A stretch of DNA of 64,000 bases from Fulvimarina sp040239565 (GCF_040239565.1 NZ_JBEHWS010000015.1:1-64000), one strand, 5' to 3'; positions 45,855-55,297 are shown, counted from the stretch's first letter. Made by a program: numbers and translations. The notes: a model not told the origin generated them from the letters alone.

Positions 45855-47489
45855 TCAGAGCGAGCTGAGCGCCTCGAACGCGATCGCCACCGCTTCGGCA
45901 CCGGGATCCTTGTGACCCTTCAGCTCCTCTGACCGCACATAGGCGGAACGGCCGGCTTTGGCCCGGCCCATATCGGCCGTTCCATCGGCGCCCGCCCGCG
46001 CCGCCTTTGCGGCCGCCTGGAAAGACCCATCTTCGAGAAGAGCTTCGATCGCCGGTTCGAGCGCGTCGATCATCGTCCGGTCGCCGCGCTCCGCGCCGCC
46101 GGCCTCCTTAATGCGGTTCAATCCGGCTTTTAGCGCTTCGGGCAGCGTCCCCTTGTCGGAAAGTGCCTCGCCGGCCGAGGCGAAGAACAGCGACAGCAGA
46201 ACTCCTGACGAACCGCCCATCGTCTTCGTCAGATCGAGGCCGATCGCGGCAAAGAGCTTTGGCTGCTCCGCGAGCGGCAACCTGTCCCGATCATCGAGGA
46301 GTGCGTTCGCGGCGCTGGCAAGGGTCGTTCCCGTATCGCCATCGCCGCTGCGGGCATCGAGCTTGTCGAGTTCATCGCGCGCGCTGAGAAGCGCCTCGCA
46401 GAGCCGCGTCAACAGAGCTTCGGTTCGCTCATCCTTCGAGGGTGCTGCGCGGTCCGGTGTGAGGCCGTCCGGAAGCAGTAGCGGCGAGACCGTGGCGGGC
46501 TCGTGGATCGGCGCCCAGGCATGTGGCTCGACAGATTTCTCGAGCGCTTCGAGAAATGCATCCTCGGCCGGCAGCAACGAGACCGAGAACCCGCGCATAT
46601 CGAGCGAGGTCATCAGCGGCGCGGGGCCGGCGATCCGCGTAATTCTATCCCCTAGCGACGAAGATAAGAGCTCATTCGCGAGGACGGCGCCTTCGATGCC
46701 GGTCAGTCCGCCGAGATCGTTAATAAGCGCAACGAGAGGACTGTCGCCGACCATTGCCTGCCTCAACTTTTCTACGATTCTCCGCATGGCGCCAGCCGCA
46801 TCGGTATGAGCAACCGTCTCGGCCCCCGGCTCGCCGTGGATGCCCAGCCCGAGTTCAGCCTTGCCGTCGGCGATCCGATCCGCCTCGTGCTCCCCGCCGG
46901 GCACATGGCAGGGCGTCAGCGACATGCCGATGGAGACGGTGCTCTCGGCGACTCTTCTCGCGATCGCCGCCACCTCTTCGAGCATTCTGCCTTCTTCGGC
47001 GAGTGCCCCTGCGATCTTGTGGACGAAAAGCGTACCGGCGAGCCCACGCTTCTGGTCGATTTCTGGAAGGGCGACGTCGTCCGCGACGATCACCATCTCG
47101 ACGGTCTTACCGAGGGCTCGGGCGCGCTGAGCCGCAAGCCCGAAGTTCAACCGGTCGCCGGTGTAGTTCTTGACGATCAGCAGGCACCCGGACTCACCGG
47201 TAACGGCAAGAATTGCCGCGAGCACTGCGTCGACTGACGGCGAGGCGAAGATCGAGCCGCAGACCGCAGCCGTCAGCATGCCTTCACCGACGAAGCCGGC
47301 ATGGGCGGGCTCGTGCCCTGACCCGCCGCCGGAAATCACGGCCACCTTCTTCGGATTACGCGTGGTTCGCGCAACCACCCGAATGTGCGGATAGCCATCG
47401 AGCCGGGTCAGCCGGCCGCCGGAGGTCCGGATCAATCCGTCGAGCGCTTCGTCGACGATCGTCTCCCGCGAATTGACGAAAAAATCCAT
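45855..47489 (-). CDS. dhaK: ATP-dependent dihydroxyacetone kinase
   Basis: The 544-residue protein fuses a DhaK domain (1-330) and a DhaL domain (340-544), the form of the ATP-dependent enzyme that phosphorylates dihydroxyacetone. DhaK features are VISGGGSGHEPAHAGFVG and the substrate-binding His in CHVPGGEH; DhaL has the ATP-metal motif SGDGDTGTTLA and GGSSGVLLS. AGGAGG lies five bases before the ATG at 47489. It stands alone, without glycerol genes nearby. Confidence 0.9.
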   Translation of the reverse strand: MDFFVNSRETIVDEALDGLIRTSGGRLTRLDGYPHIRVVARTTRNPKKVAVISGGGSGHEPAHAGFVGEGMLTAAVCGSIFASPSVDAVLAAILAVTGESGCLLIVKNYTGDRLNFGLAAQRARALGKTVEMVIVADDVALPEIDQKRGLAGTLFVHKIAGALAEEGRMLEEVAAIARRVAESTVSIGMSLTPCHVPGGEHEADRIADGKAELGLGIHGEPGAETVAHTDAAGAMRRIVEKLRQAMVGDSPLVALINDLGGLTGIEGAVLANELLSSSLGDRITRIAGPAPLMTSLDMRGFSVSLLPAEDAFLEALEKSVEPHAWAPIHEPATVSPLLLPDGLTPDRAAPSKDERTEALLTRLCEALLSARDELDKLDARSGDGDTGTTLASAANALLDDRDRLPLAEQPKLFAAIGLDLTKTMGGSSGVLLSLFFASAGEALSDKGTLPEALKAGLNRIKEAGGAERGDRTMIDALEPAIEALLEDGSFQAAAKAARAGADGTADMGRAKAGRSAYVRSEELKGHKDPGAEAVAIAFEALSSL

Positions 47490-47722
47490 GGGTGCCTCCT
47501 TCATTCCGCCGGCTTCTGTAGACTGCCGGTCGTTTGTCAGGAGGATAGAGCGCGCAAGGGGCGCGTCATCCGCGTCGTCAGGCTACGCGTTTTGAAGGAG
47601 GGAAAACGTGCGCAATTTTCAGAGCCGCATCGGACCGACCTGTCTCTAGGGAGCCTCGCCACGATATGCCAACGCAAGGACGAATGAGCTGACCCGAATG
47701 GCCGATCCATTTCCATCGGAAT

Positions 47723-47748
47723 CATTCCCGCCACCGAAGGCGGGAATG
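47723..47748. repeat. Intergenic hairpin
   Basis: CATTCCCGCC (47723-47732) pairs perfectly with GGCGGGAATG (47739-47748) around a six-base loop. It lies between the asd end and the dhaK start, both on the minus strand. Neither flank has a T-run. It could be the asd terminator or a small repeat element. Confidence 0.5.
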
Positions 47749-47788
47749 AAAAGAGTGCGAACTGTACGGTGAGGCCCGAAGCCCGACC

Positions 47789-48820
47789 TCAAGCCGCCTG
47801 ACGCTTGTCCAAATAACCACGCTCCACCAGGAGCTCGGCGATCTGGATCGTGTTCAGCGCCGCGCCCTTGCGGAGGTTGTCGGAGACGACCCAGATGTTG
47901 AGGCCGTTGTCGAGGGTCTGGTCCTCGCGGATACGCGAGATGAAGGTCGCGTCGTCGCCTGCCGATTCCAGCGGGGTGACGTAGCCACCGTCCTCACGCT
48001 TGTCGACGACGAGGCAGCCCGGCGCCTCGCGCAGGATCTCGCGGGCTTCGTCCGCCGAGATCGGATTCTCGAACTCGATGTTGACCGCTTCCGAATGGCC
48101 GACGAAGACCGGCACGCGCACGGCCGTGCAGGTGACCTTGATCTTCGGGTCGAGCATCTTCTTGGTCTCGGCCATCACCTTCCACTCTTCCTTGGTGGAA
48201 CCGTCCTCCATGAAGACGTCGATATGGGGAATGACATTGAAGGCGATGCGCTTGGTAAACTTCTTCGCTTCCACCGGATCGGCGACGAAGACCGCGCGGC
48301 TCTGCTGGAAGAGCTCGTCCATTCCGTCCTTGCCGGCGCCGGAAACGGACTGATAGGTCGAGACGACGATGCGCTTGATCTTGGCATGGTCGTGCAGCGG
48401 CTTCAGCGCGACGACGAGCTGCGCGGTCGAGCAGTTCGGATTGGCGATGATGTTCTTCTTGGAATAGCCCTCGATCGCGTCCGGGTTTACCTCCGGCACG
48501 ATAAGCGGCACGTCCTGATCGTAGCGCCAGGCCGAGGAATTATCGATGACGATGCAGCCATGTGCGCCGATCTTCGGGCTCATCTCCTTGGAGACGGTGC
48601 CACCGGCGCTCATCAGGCAGACGTCGACGTCCGAGAAGTCGTAGCCTTCGAGGGTCTTCACCTTCAGCGTCTTGTCGCCGTAGGAGACCTCCTGGCCGAC
48701 GGAGCGGCGGGAGGCGAGCGCCACGACCTGATCGGCCGGGAAATTGCGTTCGGCGAGGATGGACAGCATTTCGCGCCCGACATTGCCGGTGGCGCCTGCG
48801 ATCGCGACTTTGTAACCCAT
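47789..48820 (-). CDS. asd: Aspartate-semialdehyde dehydrogenase
   Basis: Asd reduces aspartyl-phosphate to the semialdehyde for lysine, threonine and methionine. The 343-residue protein has GATGNVGREMLSIL, the substrate loop DNSSAWRYD and the active-site Cys in NPNCSTAQLV. Length is normal. A single gene. Confidence 0.95.
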   Translation of the reverse strand: MGYKVAIAGATGNVGREMLSILAERNFPADQVVALASRRSVGQEVSYGDKTLKVKTLEGYDFSDVDVCLMSAGGTVSKEMSPKIGAHGCIVIDNSSAWRYDQDVPLIVPEVNPDAIEGYSKKNIIANPNCSTAQLVVALKPLHDHAKIKRIVVSTYQSVSGAGKDGMDELFQQSRAVFVADPVEAKKFTKRIAFNVIPHIDVFMEDGSTKEEWKVMAETKKMLDPKIKVTCTAVRVPVFVGHSEAVNIEFENPISADEAREILREAPGCLVVDKREDGGYVTPLESAGDDATFISRIREDQTLDNGLNIWVVSDNLRKGAALNTIQIAELLVERGYLDKRQAA

Positions 48821-48976
48821 GGGGTTTCGACCTTTTCCGCTCTCCCCGACCCTGATCGAATACGCTTCTCCGCCGCCCCGGGGGAGAGAAGCGGGGCGGG
48901 CGTCAGCTGATCGACGTTTTAATGAGCGAGCGTATGGTCATGATGGCGCGTGGTATGGGGTGAACACGGTAGTTTG

Positions 48977-49558
48977 TCAATTCACCGGATCTGACGATAG
49001 CGGGCGTTCGAGGAGCACCAGATGTTCCTCCTTGTAGTCGGCTTCTCCATAGGGCCGATAGCCGAGTTTCTCAGCGAGCCGAAGTGACGGCTCATTCTCG
49101 AAATTGATCATGCAGACGGTCTTCGTCTGTGAATATCGACCCGAAAACCAGGTGTGAACCGCGGTCACGGCCTCAAAGGCGTAACCCTTGCCCTGCGCAA
49201 ACGGCAAAAGCCGCCACGCCGCTTCGGGATAGGGATCGAAGCGCTGGCCAATCCCGCGGTTGAAGCGCTTGATCCCGGTTTCGCCGAGAAACGAACCGGT
49301 TTGCCTGTCGATCATTGCAAACATACCGAACCCGAGCGCGGTCCAATGCCCGATATAAAAGAGGATCCGACGCCAGCTTTCCTCCTCGGTCGAGGGCTTG
49401 TCGTTGCCGGTGAAGCGAAAGATCTCCGGCTCCGTTCCGAGACGATGCACATGCGGCAGATCGGCGATCGTATGAGCGCGCAGAACCATGCGTTCCGTTT
49501 CGATTACCGCTGGATGCCCGCTACAAAGCTCGTTCGGTGATGAGCACGCGTTCTGCAC
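48977..49558 (-). CDS. GNAT N-acetyltransferase (RimJ/RimL-like)
   Basis: The 193-residue protein belongs to acetyltransferase_3: TERMVLRAHTIADLPHVHRL, then GFGMFAMIDRQTGSFLGETGIKRF, and NEPSLRLAEKLGYRPYGE at the end with the usual Asn. It starts with GTG here and a start nearer to IETERM is possible. It lies ten bases after the Gfo/Idh gene, so they form an operon. The substrate is unknown. Confidence 0.82.
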   Translation of the reverse strand: MQNACSSPNELCSGHPAVIETERMVLRAHTIADLPHVHRLGTEPEIFRFTGNDKPSTEEESWRRILFYIGHWTALGFGMFAMIDRQTGSFLGETGIKRFNRGIGQRFDPYPEAAWRLLPFAQGKGYAFEAVTAVHTWFSGRYSQTKTVCMINFENEPSLRLAEKLGYRPYGEADYKEEHLVLLERPLSSDPVN

Positions 49559-49568
49559 AGAGGATCAC

Positions 49569-50675
49569 TCACTCCACCGGCGGTTCGCCCGCGACCATGT
49601 CCGGCTGCTTGCCATAGGTAAGTTCGCGCCGCAGGGATTTGTCCATCCGGCGCTGGCGCGAGACCGGGTCCAGCTTCTGGACCTCGCCTGTTTCGAGCGC
49701 CTTTTCGATCGCGGCGAGAACACGCATGTCGAGAACGCCTTCCTCGCCGTTCGGCTCGGGCTCGCGGTCGTTCAGAATGCAGTCCGAGAAATAGTCGGTC
49801 TCACCAGCGAACTGGTCGGTGATCGGGGCCTTGCGGGTCTCGGTCTCGCCGTCTTTCTTCGAAATCTCGTAGGTGATCGCAAGATCGGGCGAGAAGCCGA
49901 AGGCGGGCTCCATCTTGAGGGTGCCATCGGTGCCGACCACATTGAACATATCGACCCCGTCGGCCGAATAGCAGACCGTGAAGCTCGCCTGCCTGCCTTC
50001 CGTGAACTTCATGACGACAGAAACCGTATCCTCGCAGCCGAGTTCGCGCTCGGTGCGCGACCCGATCGCCGCGACCTCGATGGGCTCCGCCTCGAAGAGA
50101 TTTCGGACCGCGTTGATCGGGTAATTGCCCATATCGGCCACCGGACCGCCCCAATAGCCAGACTGGGCACGGTAGTTCGACGCCTTCACCCTTTGGGAAA
50201 AGGTGGAGGTGAAGAAGCGCGGCTTGCCGATCTCGCCCCGGCGAATGGCCTCGACCGCGGAAATCGTGCCCGGTTCGCAATGCAGGCGGTAGGCGATCAT
50301 CAGCTTGACACCGGAGGCCTTCGCGGCCGCCTCGATCGCTTTGGCGTCTTCGAGGCTCGTCGCAACCGGCTTTTCGAGAAGGACGTGAATGCCCGCTTCC
50401 AGCGCGCGAACGGCGAACTGGCGGTGCTGATCGTTCGGCAAGCCGATATAGACCGCGTCGATCAGCCCGGAATTCAGCAGTTTGTCGTATTCGTCGTAGG
50501 TGTAGGTCTCGAGGCCGTAATCGATGCCGAGCCGCTCGTTCTTCTCAGGCGTCCCCGAGACGAGAGCTGTCAGGATCGAATTCGTCGTCTGCGGCACGCC
50601 GGGCATGAAGGCGCATTGGGAAATCCAGCCCGCGCCAACCACGCCGTAACGGACCTTGCCTTCGAGACTTGGCAT
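49569..50675 (-). CDS. Gfo/Idh/MocA family oxidoreductase
   Basis: The 368-residue protein has the NAD-binding start RYGVVGAGWISQCAFMPGV and the HVLLEKPVATSLEDAKAI motif with the family's EKP. It is likely a sugar or inositol dehydrogenase of unknown substrate. The start at ATG 50675 has AGGAG seven bases upstream. It lies divergent from metY. Confidence 0.88.
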   Translation of the reverse strand: MPSLEGKVRYGVVGAGWISQCAFMPGVPQTTNSILTALVSGTPEKNERLGIDYGLETYTYDEYDKLLNSGLIDAVYIGLPNDQHRQFAVRALEAGIHVLLEKPVATSLEDAKAIEAAAKASGVKLMIAYRLHCEPGTISAVEAIRRGEIGKPRFFTSTFSQRVKASNYRAQSGYWGGPVADMGNYPINAVRNLFEAEPIEVAAIGSRTERELGCEDTVSVVMKFTEGRQASFTVCYSADGVDMFNVVGTDGTLKMEPAFGFSPDLAITYEISKKDGETETRKAPITDQFAGETDYFSDCILNDREPEPNGEEGVLDMRVLAAIEKALETGEVQKLDPVSRQRRMDKSLRRELTYGKQPDMVAGEPPVE

Positions 50676-50886
50676 TGATGAACTCCTGCTTGTGCTGATG
50701 GGCTCGGCGGCCAGCGCCGTCCGAGCAGCGAGGGTAGTGCGGGATATAGAGACTTGAAGCGGGACGGGCTGAAAAAGTGCGAAGGCGGGTGAAGAGGCGG
50801 TGGCCTCTGGGAAACCGCGTCTCGCTGCGTTAGGGACGGATGACGGGCAAGGCGTTCGCATTCGCCCGCATCGAGGAGGAAAAGCG

Positions 50887-52164
50887 ATGTCCGAACAGAA
50901 TTTCGAAACGAGATCGATCCATGCCGGCGCGCAGCCGGACCCGACCACAGGCGCGCGCACGACGCCGATCTATCAGACGACGTCCTACCAGTTCGACAGC
51001 GTCGAACACGCCGCCTCATTGTTCGGCCTTCAGGCCTTCGGCAATATCTACACCCGCATCATGAACCCGACGCAGGAAGTGCTCGAACAGCGCATCGCCT
51101 CGCTCGAAGGCGGTACGGCAGCGCTCGCGGTCGCTTCGGGCCATGCTGCCCAGCTCTTGATCTTCCATACGATCATGCAGCCCGGCGACGAATTCGTCGC
51201 GGCGCGCCAGCTCTATGGCGGTTCGATCAACCAGTTCGGCCATTCCTTCAAGAGCTTCGACTGGCGGGTAAAGTGGGCCGATATCAAAGACATTTCGAGC
51301 TTCGAAGCGGCGATCACGGAGAAGACCAAGGCGATCTTCATCGAGTCGATTGCCAATCCGGGCGGCGTCGTCACCGATATCGCCGGCATCGCTGAGATCG
51401 CGAAGAAGCACGGCATTCCGCTGATCGTCGACAACACGATGGCAACGCCGTACCTCTGCCGTCCGCTGGAACACGGTGCCAATCTCGTCGTCTATTCGCT
51501 GACGAAATTCATCGGCGGGCACGGCAACTCCATGGGCGGCGTCCTCGTCGACGGCGGCAATTTCGACTGGGGTGCCTCGGGCAAGTATCCGATGCTGTCG
51601 GAAGCCCGGCCGGAATATGCGGGCGTAAAAATCCACGAGACCTTCGGCGGCATGTCCTTCGCCATCGCGGCGCGCGTTCTCGGCCTGCGCGATCTCGGGC
51701 CGGCGATCTCGCCCTTCAACGCCTTCATGATCCTGACGGGAATCGAGACACTCGCGCTTCGCATGCAGCGCCATTCCGACAACGCCAAGCGGGTCGCGGA
51801 GCATCTTAAAGGCCATGCGAAGGTGAGCTGGGTCTCCTATGGCGGTCTTGCCGACGATCCAAGCCACGAGAACATGAAGAAATATGCCCCGAACGGCGCC
51901 GGTGCGGTGCTGACCTTCGGCGTCAGCGGCGGCTACGAGGCGGGTGTGAAGCTCGTCGAAAGCCTGAAACTGTTCTCGCACCTCGCCAATATCGGCGACA
52001 CGCGCTCGCTGGTGATCCATCCGGCCTCGACCACGCACAAGCAGCTCGGCGAGGAGCAGAGGAAATCGGCCGGTGCGGGCGAGGATGTCGTACGTCTGTC
52101 TGTCGGTATCGAGAATGTCGAGGACATCATCGCCGATCTCGATCAGGCTCTCGCTGGACTCTGA
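50887..52164 (+). CDS. metY: O-acetylhomoserine sulfhydrylase
   Basis: This PLP enzyme makes homocysteine from O-acetylhomoserine and sulfide. The Lys lies in SLTKFIGGHGNSMGG, and NFETRSIHAGAQPDPTTGARTTPIYQTTSYQF is the typical start; 425 residues matches MetY rather than the shorter MetB/MetC. The ATG at 50887 has GAGGAAAAGCG upstream. It links the sulfide from the cys operon to methionine. No SAM-II or other known riboswitch is visible in its leader. Confidence 0.92.
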   Translation: MSEQNFETRSIHAGAQPDPTTGARTTPIYQTTSYQFDSVEHAASLFGLQAFGNIYTRIMNPTQEVLEQRIASLEGGTAALAVASGHAAQLLIFHTIMQPGDEFVAARQLYGGSINQFGHSFKSFDWRVKWADIKDISSFEAAITEKTKAIFIESIANPGGVVTDIAGIAEIAKKHGIPLIVDNTMATPYLCRPLEHGANLVVYSLTKFIGGHGNSMGGVLVDGGNFDWGASGKYPMLSEARPEYAGVKIHETFGGMSFAIAARVLGLRDLGPAISPFNAFMILTGIETLALRMQRHSDNAKRVAEHLKGHAKVSWVSYGGLADDPSHENMKKYAPNGAGAVLTFGVSGGYEAGVKLVESLKLFSHLANIGDTRSLVIHPASTTHKQLGEEQRKSAGAGEDVVRLSVGIENVEDIIADLDQALAGL

Positions 52165-52177
52165 CCTCAAAAGATAA

Positions 52178-52209
52178 AGAGCCACGCACCGGGGCGGGTG
52201 CGTGGCTCT
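52178..52209 (+). terminator. Hairpin after metY
   Basis: AGAGCCACGCACC (52178-52190) pairs perfectly with GGTGCGTGGCTCT (52197-52209) around a six-base loop, 14 bases after the metY stop. No T-run follows on the plus strand. It could act for both metY and the convergent gene. Confidence 0.65.
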
Positions 52210-52254
52210 GCCGAGCATTCCTCTGATGGGGCTATGAGCCGTTGGGGCAGGACC

Positions 52255-52980
52255 TCAACAGGAGCCGCGAAGGCTGACCTGCTGCCACCCTTGGCTCGCA
52301 TCACGAACCTTCACCTGACGGTGACGGGTCGTGTACTCGGCGGGAATCGTGCGCGACAGAGTGCGCGCCGGTTGGACGACGACTTTCTCCGAGATCGTCT
52401 TCGTCACCGCCGGAATATGGCGAGCGACCTTCCGCTCGGGGCTGACAAGCACCTTTTCATGAGTGGTGCCGTAGCGCGCAGGGATAACTTCGACCCAGCT
52501 TTTGCCTGGATCGACCATGACGCGGCGGGTCTGGTGGGCGTATTTCGCCGGAATATGGACCTTGCAATACACCCGCTGGCCCTTGATGACGCGCCACTCG
52601 TAGCCGATCCGTGCCGGCTCGATCATCACCTTCTCCGTCACAGTTCGATAGACAGGCGGCGAAGAGCGGTGAACCGTCCGCGCCGGCTCTATGACGATAT
52701 GTCTGGCAACCGTCTCGTAGCGCGCTGGAGCATAATCGTAGACGACGCGGGCCGGTGAAACGATTACTTCGCGGGCGCTGTAGCCATATTCGGCGGGGAT
52801 CTCCTCATGCACCATGCGAGCCGGATGAAGAAGAACGGCCTCCTCGACCGTCTGATACTGGGCGGGCACATGAACCGGCTTGTAGCATTCGAGGGAACTG
52901 CCGCGACTGCCTGCGAGAGCGGGCTGCACCGCCACGCTGCAGCTGGCGGCCAAGGCAAGGAAAGCGGTAAGATGACGCAT
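52255..52980 (-). CDS. Secreted protein made of eight 23-residue PAR repeats
   Basis: The 241-residue protein has a signal peptide (1-23, ending ALA). From residue 35 to 220 it is built of a unit with the outline IPAxYxTVxxxVxxxPARxxxx. Tyr is at 42, 65, 88, 111, 147, 170 and 216, with a Thr at 193; Pro of the PAR/PER motif falls at 53, 76, 99, 122, 181 and 204 (158 in PGK). The spacing is exactly 23 except for 13 extra residues between 124 and 144. Three Cys (32, 139, 241) are outside the repeats. The ATG at 52980 has GGAG eight bases upstream. No function is known to me. Confidence 0.75.
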   Translation of the reverse strand: MRHLTAFLALAASCSVAVQPALAGSRGSSLECYKPVHVPAQYQTVEEAVLLHPARMVHEEIPAEYGYSAREVIVSPARVVYDYAPARYETVARHIVIEPARTVHRSSPPVYRTVTEKVMIEPARIGYEWRVIKGQRVYCKVHIPAKYAHQTRRVMVDPGKSWVEVIPARYGTTHEKVLVSPERKVARHIPAVTKTISEKVVVQPARTLSRTIPAEYTTRHRQVKVRDASQGWQQVSLRGSC

Positions 52981-53103
52981 GAACGAACTCCGGAAGAGAC
53001 CTCTTGCGAGTAATAGTCCTAGTTTCCGGAAGAAAATCAAGCGCGTTGCCATAATTGTGGCGAAATAATGGATATCTGGGTTAAGTATAAAATTGTAATA
53101 AAA

Positions 53104-53123
53104 AGCCCGGCATAAGCCGGGCT
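53104..53123 (-). terminator. Rho-independent terminator for the SOUL gene
   Basis: AGCCCGGC (53104-53111) pairs with GCCGGGCT (53116-53123) around ATAA. On the minus strand TTTTTATT follows. It lies 50 bases after the stop of the SOUL gene. Confidence 0.88.
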
Positions 53124-53172
53124 CTCGAATTAATATTGTATTGTTCGTATTCGAAGCTTCCTTGCGAAGGCC

Positions 53173-54201
53173 TCAGCGCTCGATCTCGATCAGGATCTCG
53201 TTGCGCTTCATGAAGCCCGGCGTCCAGGGCGGATTGTAGAATGCGTATTCCGGATCGCCCTTCTGGGTCAGGTTGTTGTCCGCCAGATAGTTGTAGAGCG
53301 TCATCAACTGCTTGGAGGCGAGCGTCGCATTGAAGTTGCCGCTGAAACGGATCGCTACCGTGCGGCGGGCCGGAACTTCTTTCAGCACGACGTCGCGCTG
53401 CTCGGGTTTCGGCAGCGTCGCCATGGTGTGCTTCTTCGGCATGACGAAGCGGATTGCCCAGCCTTTGGTCTTGCCGTCGGAGTCGGCGAGTTGCTGGAGC
53501 ACCGGCGTGGTCATCTTGATCGACTTGCCACCGCGATTCTTCGCGGCGATGTAATCGTAGAGAGTGTCGAAGCCCGCCCGGCGCGCCTTTTCATGGTAGC
53601 CGCTCTTCACTGTCTCGGCGACGATCACTGCGTCATAGTCGCGGATTTCGACGACGCCGTCTTCGCGAACTGCTTCGTAGCCGGGCTCTTCCGCGTGTTC
53701 CTGAACCTTCTTGGTCACATAATAGGCGGCGCCGAGGGCGGCGATCGTTCCGCCAGCGACCAGAAGCAGTGTCAGCTCCTTGTCGCGCTCGCTCATCGTT
53801 GCCCGGATCTTGTCGATCCCGCGCTGGGATTCCATGCCGCGCTTGAAGCTCTTGGTGCGGGGGAGACGCATGTCGGGAAGCGAATTGTAAAGCGCGGCGA
53901 GGGAGCCCCGAGCGCTGTCGTAACCGTCCTCTGACGCATCGCGAAGGACGCGGACCTGTCGCTTGGCTTCGGCCCGCGTCGGCGAGTACCAGCTCGTCAT
54001 GAAGTCCGGCAGATATCGCTCGGAAAAAGTCGGTTCGTGATGGAAGGGATTGGCCCGGACAAGAGCTCGGCGAGCCCGCTCTGTACGGCTCGGACGCGGA
54101 TCGTAACGAGCAGCAATATCGTGCTCAATTTCCGACAATCGTTCGCCAATCGAGTGCATGCTATCGGACAATCCGTCCAGTACGGAACGATCGCGGCTCA
54201 T
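53173..54201 (-). CDS. Membrane-anchored SOUL heme-binding family protein
   Basis: Residues 165-342 form a SOUL/HEBP domain (EEPGYEAVREDGVVEIRDYDAVIVAET, KMTTPVLQQ, AIRFVMPKKHTMATLPKP and YNPPWTPGFMKRNEILIEI). Before it lie one membrane segment (about 145-162) and a 140-residue basic, partly helical N-terminal region with no family I know. SOUL proteins bind heme or related tetrapyrroles. AGGAG lies seven bases before the ATG. Confidence 0.85.
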   Translation of the reverse strand: MSRDRSVLDGLSDSMHSIGERLSEIEHDIAARYDPRPSRTERARRALVRANPFHHEPTFSERYLPDFMTSWYSPTRAEAKRQVRVLRDASEDGYDSARGSLAALYNSLPDMRLPRTKSFKRGMESQRGIDKIRATMSERDKELTLLLVAGGTIAALGAAYYVTKKVQEHAEEPGYEAVREDGVVEIRDYDAVIVAETVKSGYHEKARRAGFDTLYDYIAAKNRGGKSIKMTTPVLQQLADSDGKTKGWAIRFVMPKKHTMATLPKPEQRDVVLKEVPARRTVAIRFSGNFNATLASKQLMTLYNYLADNNLTQKGDPEYAFYNPPWTPGFMKRNEILIEIER

Positions 54202-54426
54202 GGGATACTCCTGCTCGTATTCTCAAGATATCGGCGCGACCACGTGAGCGCACATTACGTGCTCCGCAGCCCGTCTTTCACCGCCAACGTGAAGCGGCTG
54301 GACTTGGTTGCGCCGCAACGTCGATTCTCCAGAGAGTAATTGGAAAATTCGGACCGACCGCCAAAACGAGAATGTCAAGCGTCTGACGCTATCCCGAGTG
54401 CCAATCCTCTGAAACGCAATAAATTT

Positions 54427-54538
54427 TTGAAAGCTGTAGCAACTTTGCAGCATATGGCGCATTTTAGGGGATCAGGTTTTTCATGACCTGATACTCCAGC
54501 CAAAACTTTAAAGGCGGCTTCGTGCCGCCTCTTTTTTT
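54427..54538 (+). ncRNA. Candidate small RNA with promoter and terminator
   Basis: A promoter-like TTGAAA (54427-54432) and GCATAT (54450-54455) are 17 bases apart, predicting a start near 54462. The RNA would hold a hairpin from ATCAGGT pairing with ACCTGAT around 54470-54492 and a strong terminator: AGGCGGC (54512-54518), loop TTCGT, GCCGCCT (54524-54530), then seven T at 54532-54538. No protein gene on the plus strand lies before this terminator. It may be a 77-base sRNA, or an attenuator in a leader of the PPOX gene at 54665. The remainder of 54202-54426 holds the SOUL promoter and nothing else I can name. Confidence 0.6.
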
Positions 54539-54664
54539 GTCTAATCGTCACTGTAGATTCCGGTTTGCCTTTGTCTTGGGTCAGTGGCTGCATCGTCTTG
54601 GAAGCCCTGAAGTCCCGCGCGCCAGATGACATCCCTCCCGCGATCGATGCCGAGGACGCCAAGC

Positions 54665-55297
54665 ATGACCGATCTTCCAGACTGGTACGACGATCTCGAC
54701 GGAACGCTCGACAATGCGCTTGCAGAGCTCTCGGCCGCGGTATCCGATCGAGGGCATGGTTTCAGAACGTTTACCCTTGCCTCTATCGGTCCTGAGGGTG
54801 CGCCGAGCGCTCGTATCGTCGTCCTTCGTGCCGTTGATGCTCCACGCCGGCAGCTCCGTTTCCATACCGACCTGCGCTCGGAAAAGGTGGATCAGCTGGC
54901 CAAGAACGATCTTGTCTCGATGGTTTTCTACGACAAGGCGCGCAAGCTTCAGCTTCGCGTCAATGGTCGTGCAGCGGTAAAATCCATCGCAGAAGGGGAT
55001 GGCGATGATCTCGCAGCGCAAGCCTTTGCTGCTTCACAACCCATGAGCCGCGAATGCTACCGCGTAGAGCCGGGATCAGGTTCGATCATCGATGCGCCGG
55101 ATGGCTACTCACATGCCGCGGTCTCCGATCGCGAGGATGGTGACGTCTTAACCGATCCGGGCGCCGAGCACTTCGCCGCCGTGGTCGTCACTTTCGATGT
55201 GATCGAGGTTCTTTATCTTGCGGCCGAAGGCCATCGCCGTTCGCGGTTCGAATGGAGCGATGGCGGTGCTTTCCAGGGTGTCTGGCTCACGCCTTGA
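54665..55297 (+). CDS. Pyridoxamine 5'-phosphate oxidase family FMN protein
   Basis: The 210-residue protein opens like PPOX proteins (RTFTLASIGPEGAPSARIVVLRAVD, then RQLRFHTDLRSEKVDQLAKNDLVSMVFYD) and ends in RRSRFEWSDGGAFQGVWLTP. It fits the Pyridox_oxase_2 group rather than true PdxH, whose C-terminal dimerisation part is not evident, so pyridoxamine-P oxidation is uncertain. The ATG at 54665 was chosen by alignment of the family start. Confidence 0.75.
   Translation: MTDLPDWYDDLDGTLDNALAELSAAVSDRGHGFRTFTLASIGPEGAPSARIVVLRAVDAPRRQLRFHTDLRSEKVDQLAKNDLVSMVFYDKARKLQLRVNGRAAVKSIAEGDGDDLAAQAFAASQPMSRECYRVEPGSGSIIDAPDGYSHAAVSDREDGDVLTDPGAEHFAAVVVTFDVIEVLYLAAEGHRRSRFEWSDGGAFQGVWLTP

Noticed and set aside
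50676..50886. A SAM-II riboswitch ahead of metY
   Set aside because: Looked for because metY often has one in alphaproteobacteria. The CTAAA-type pseudoknot pattern is not present.
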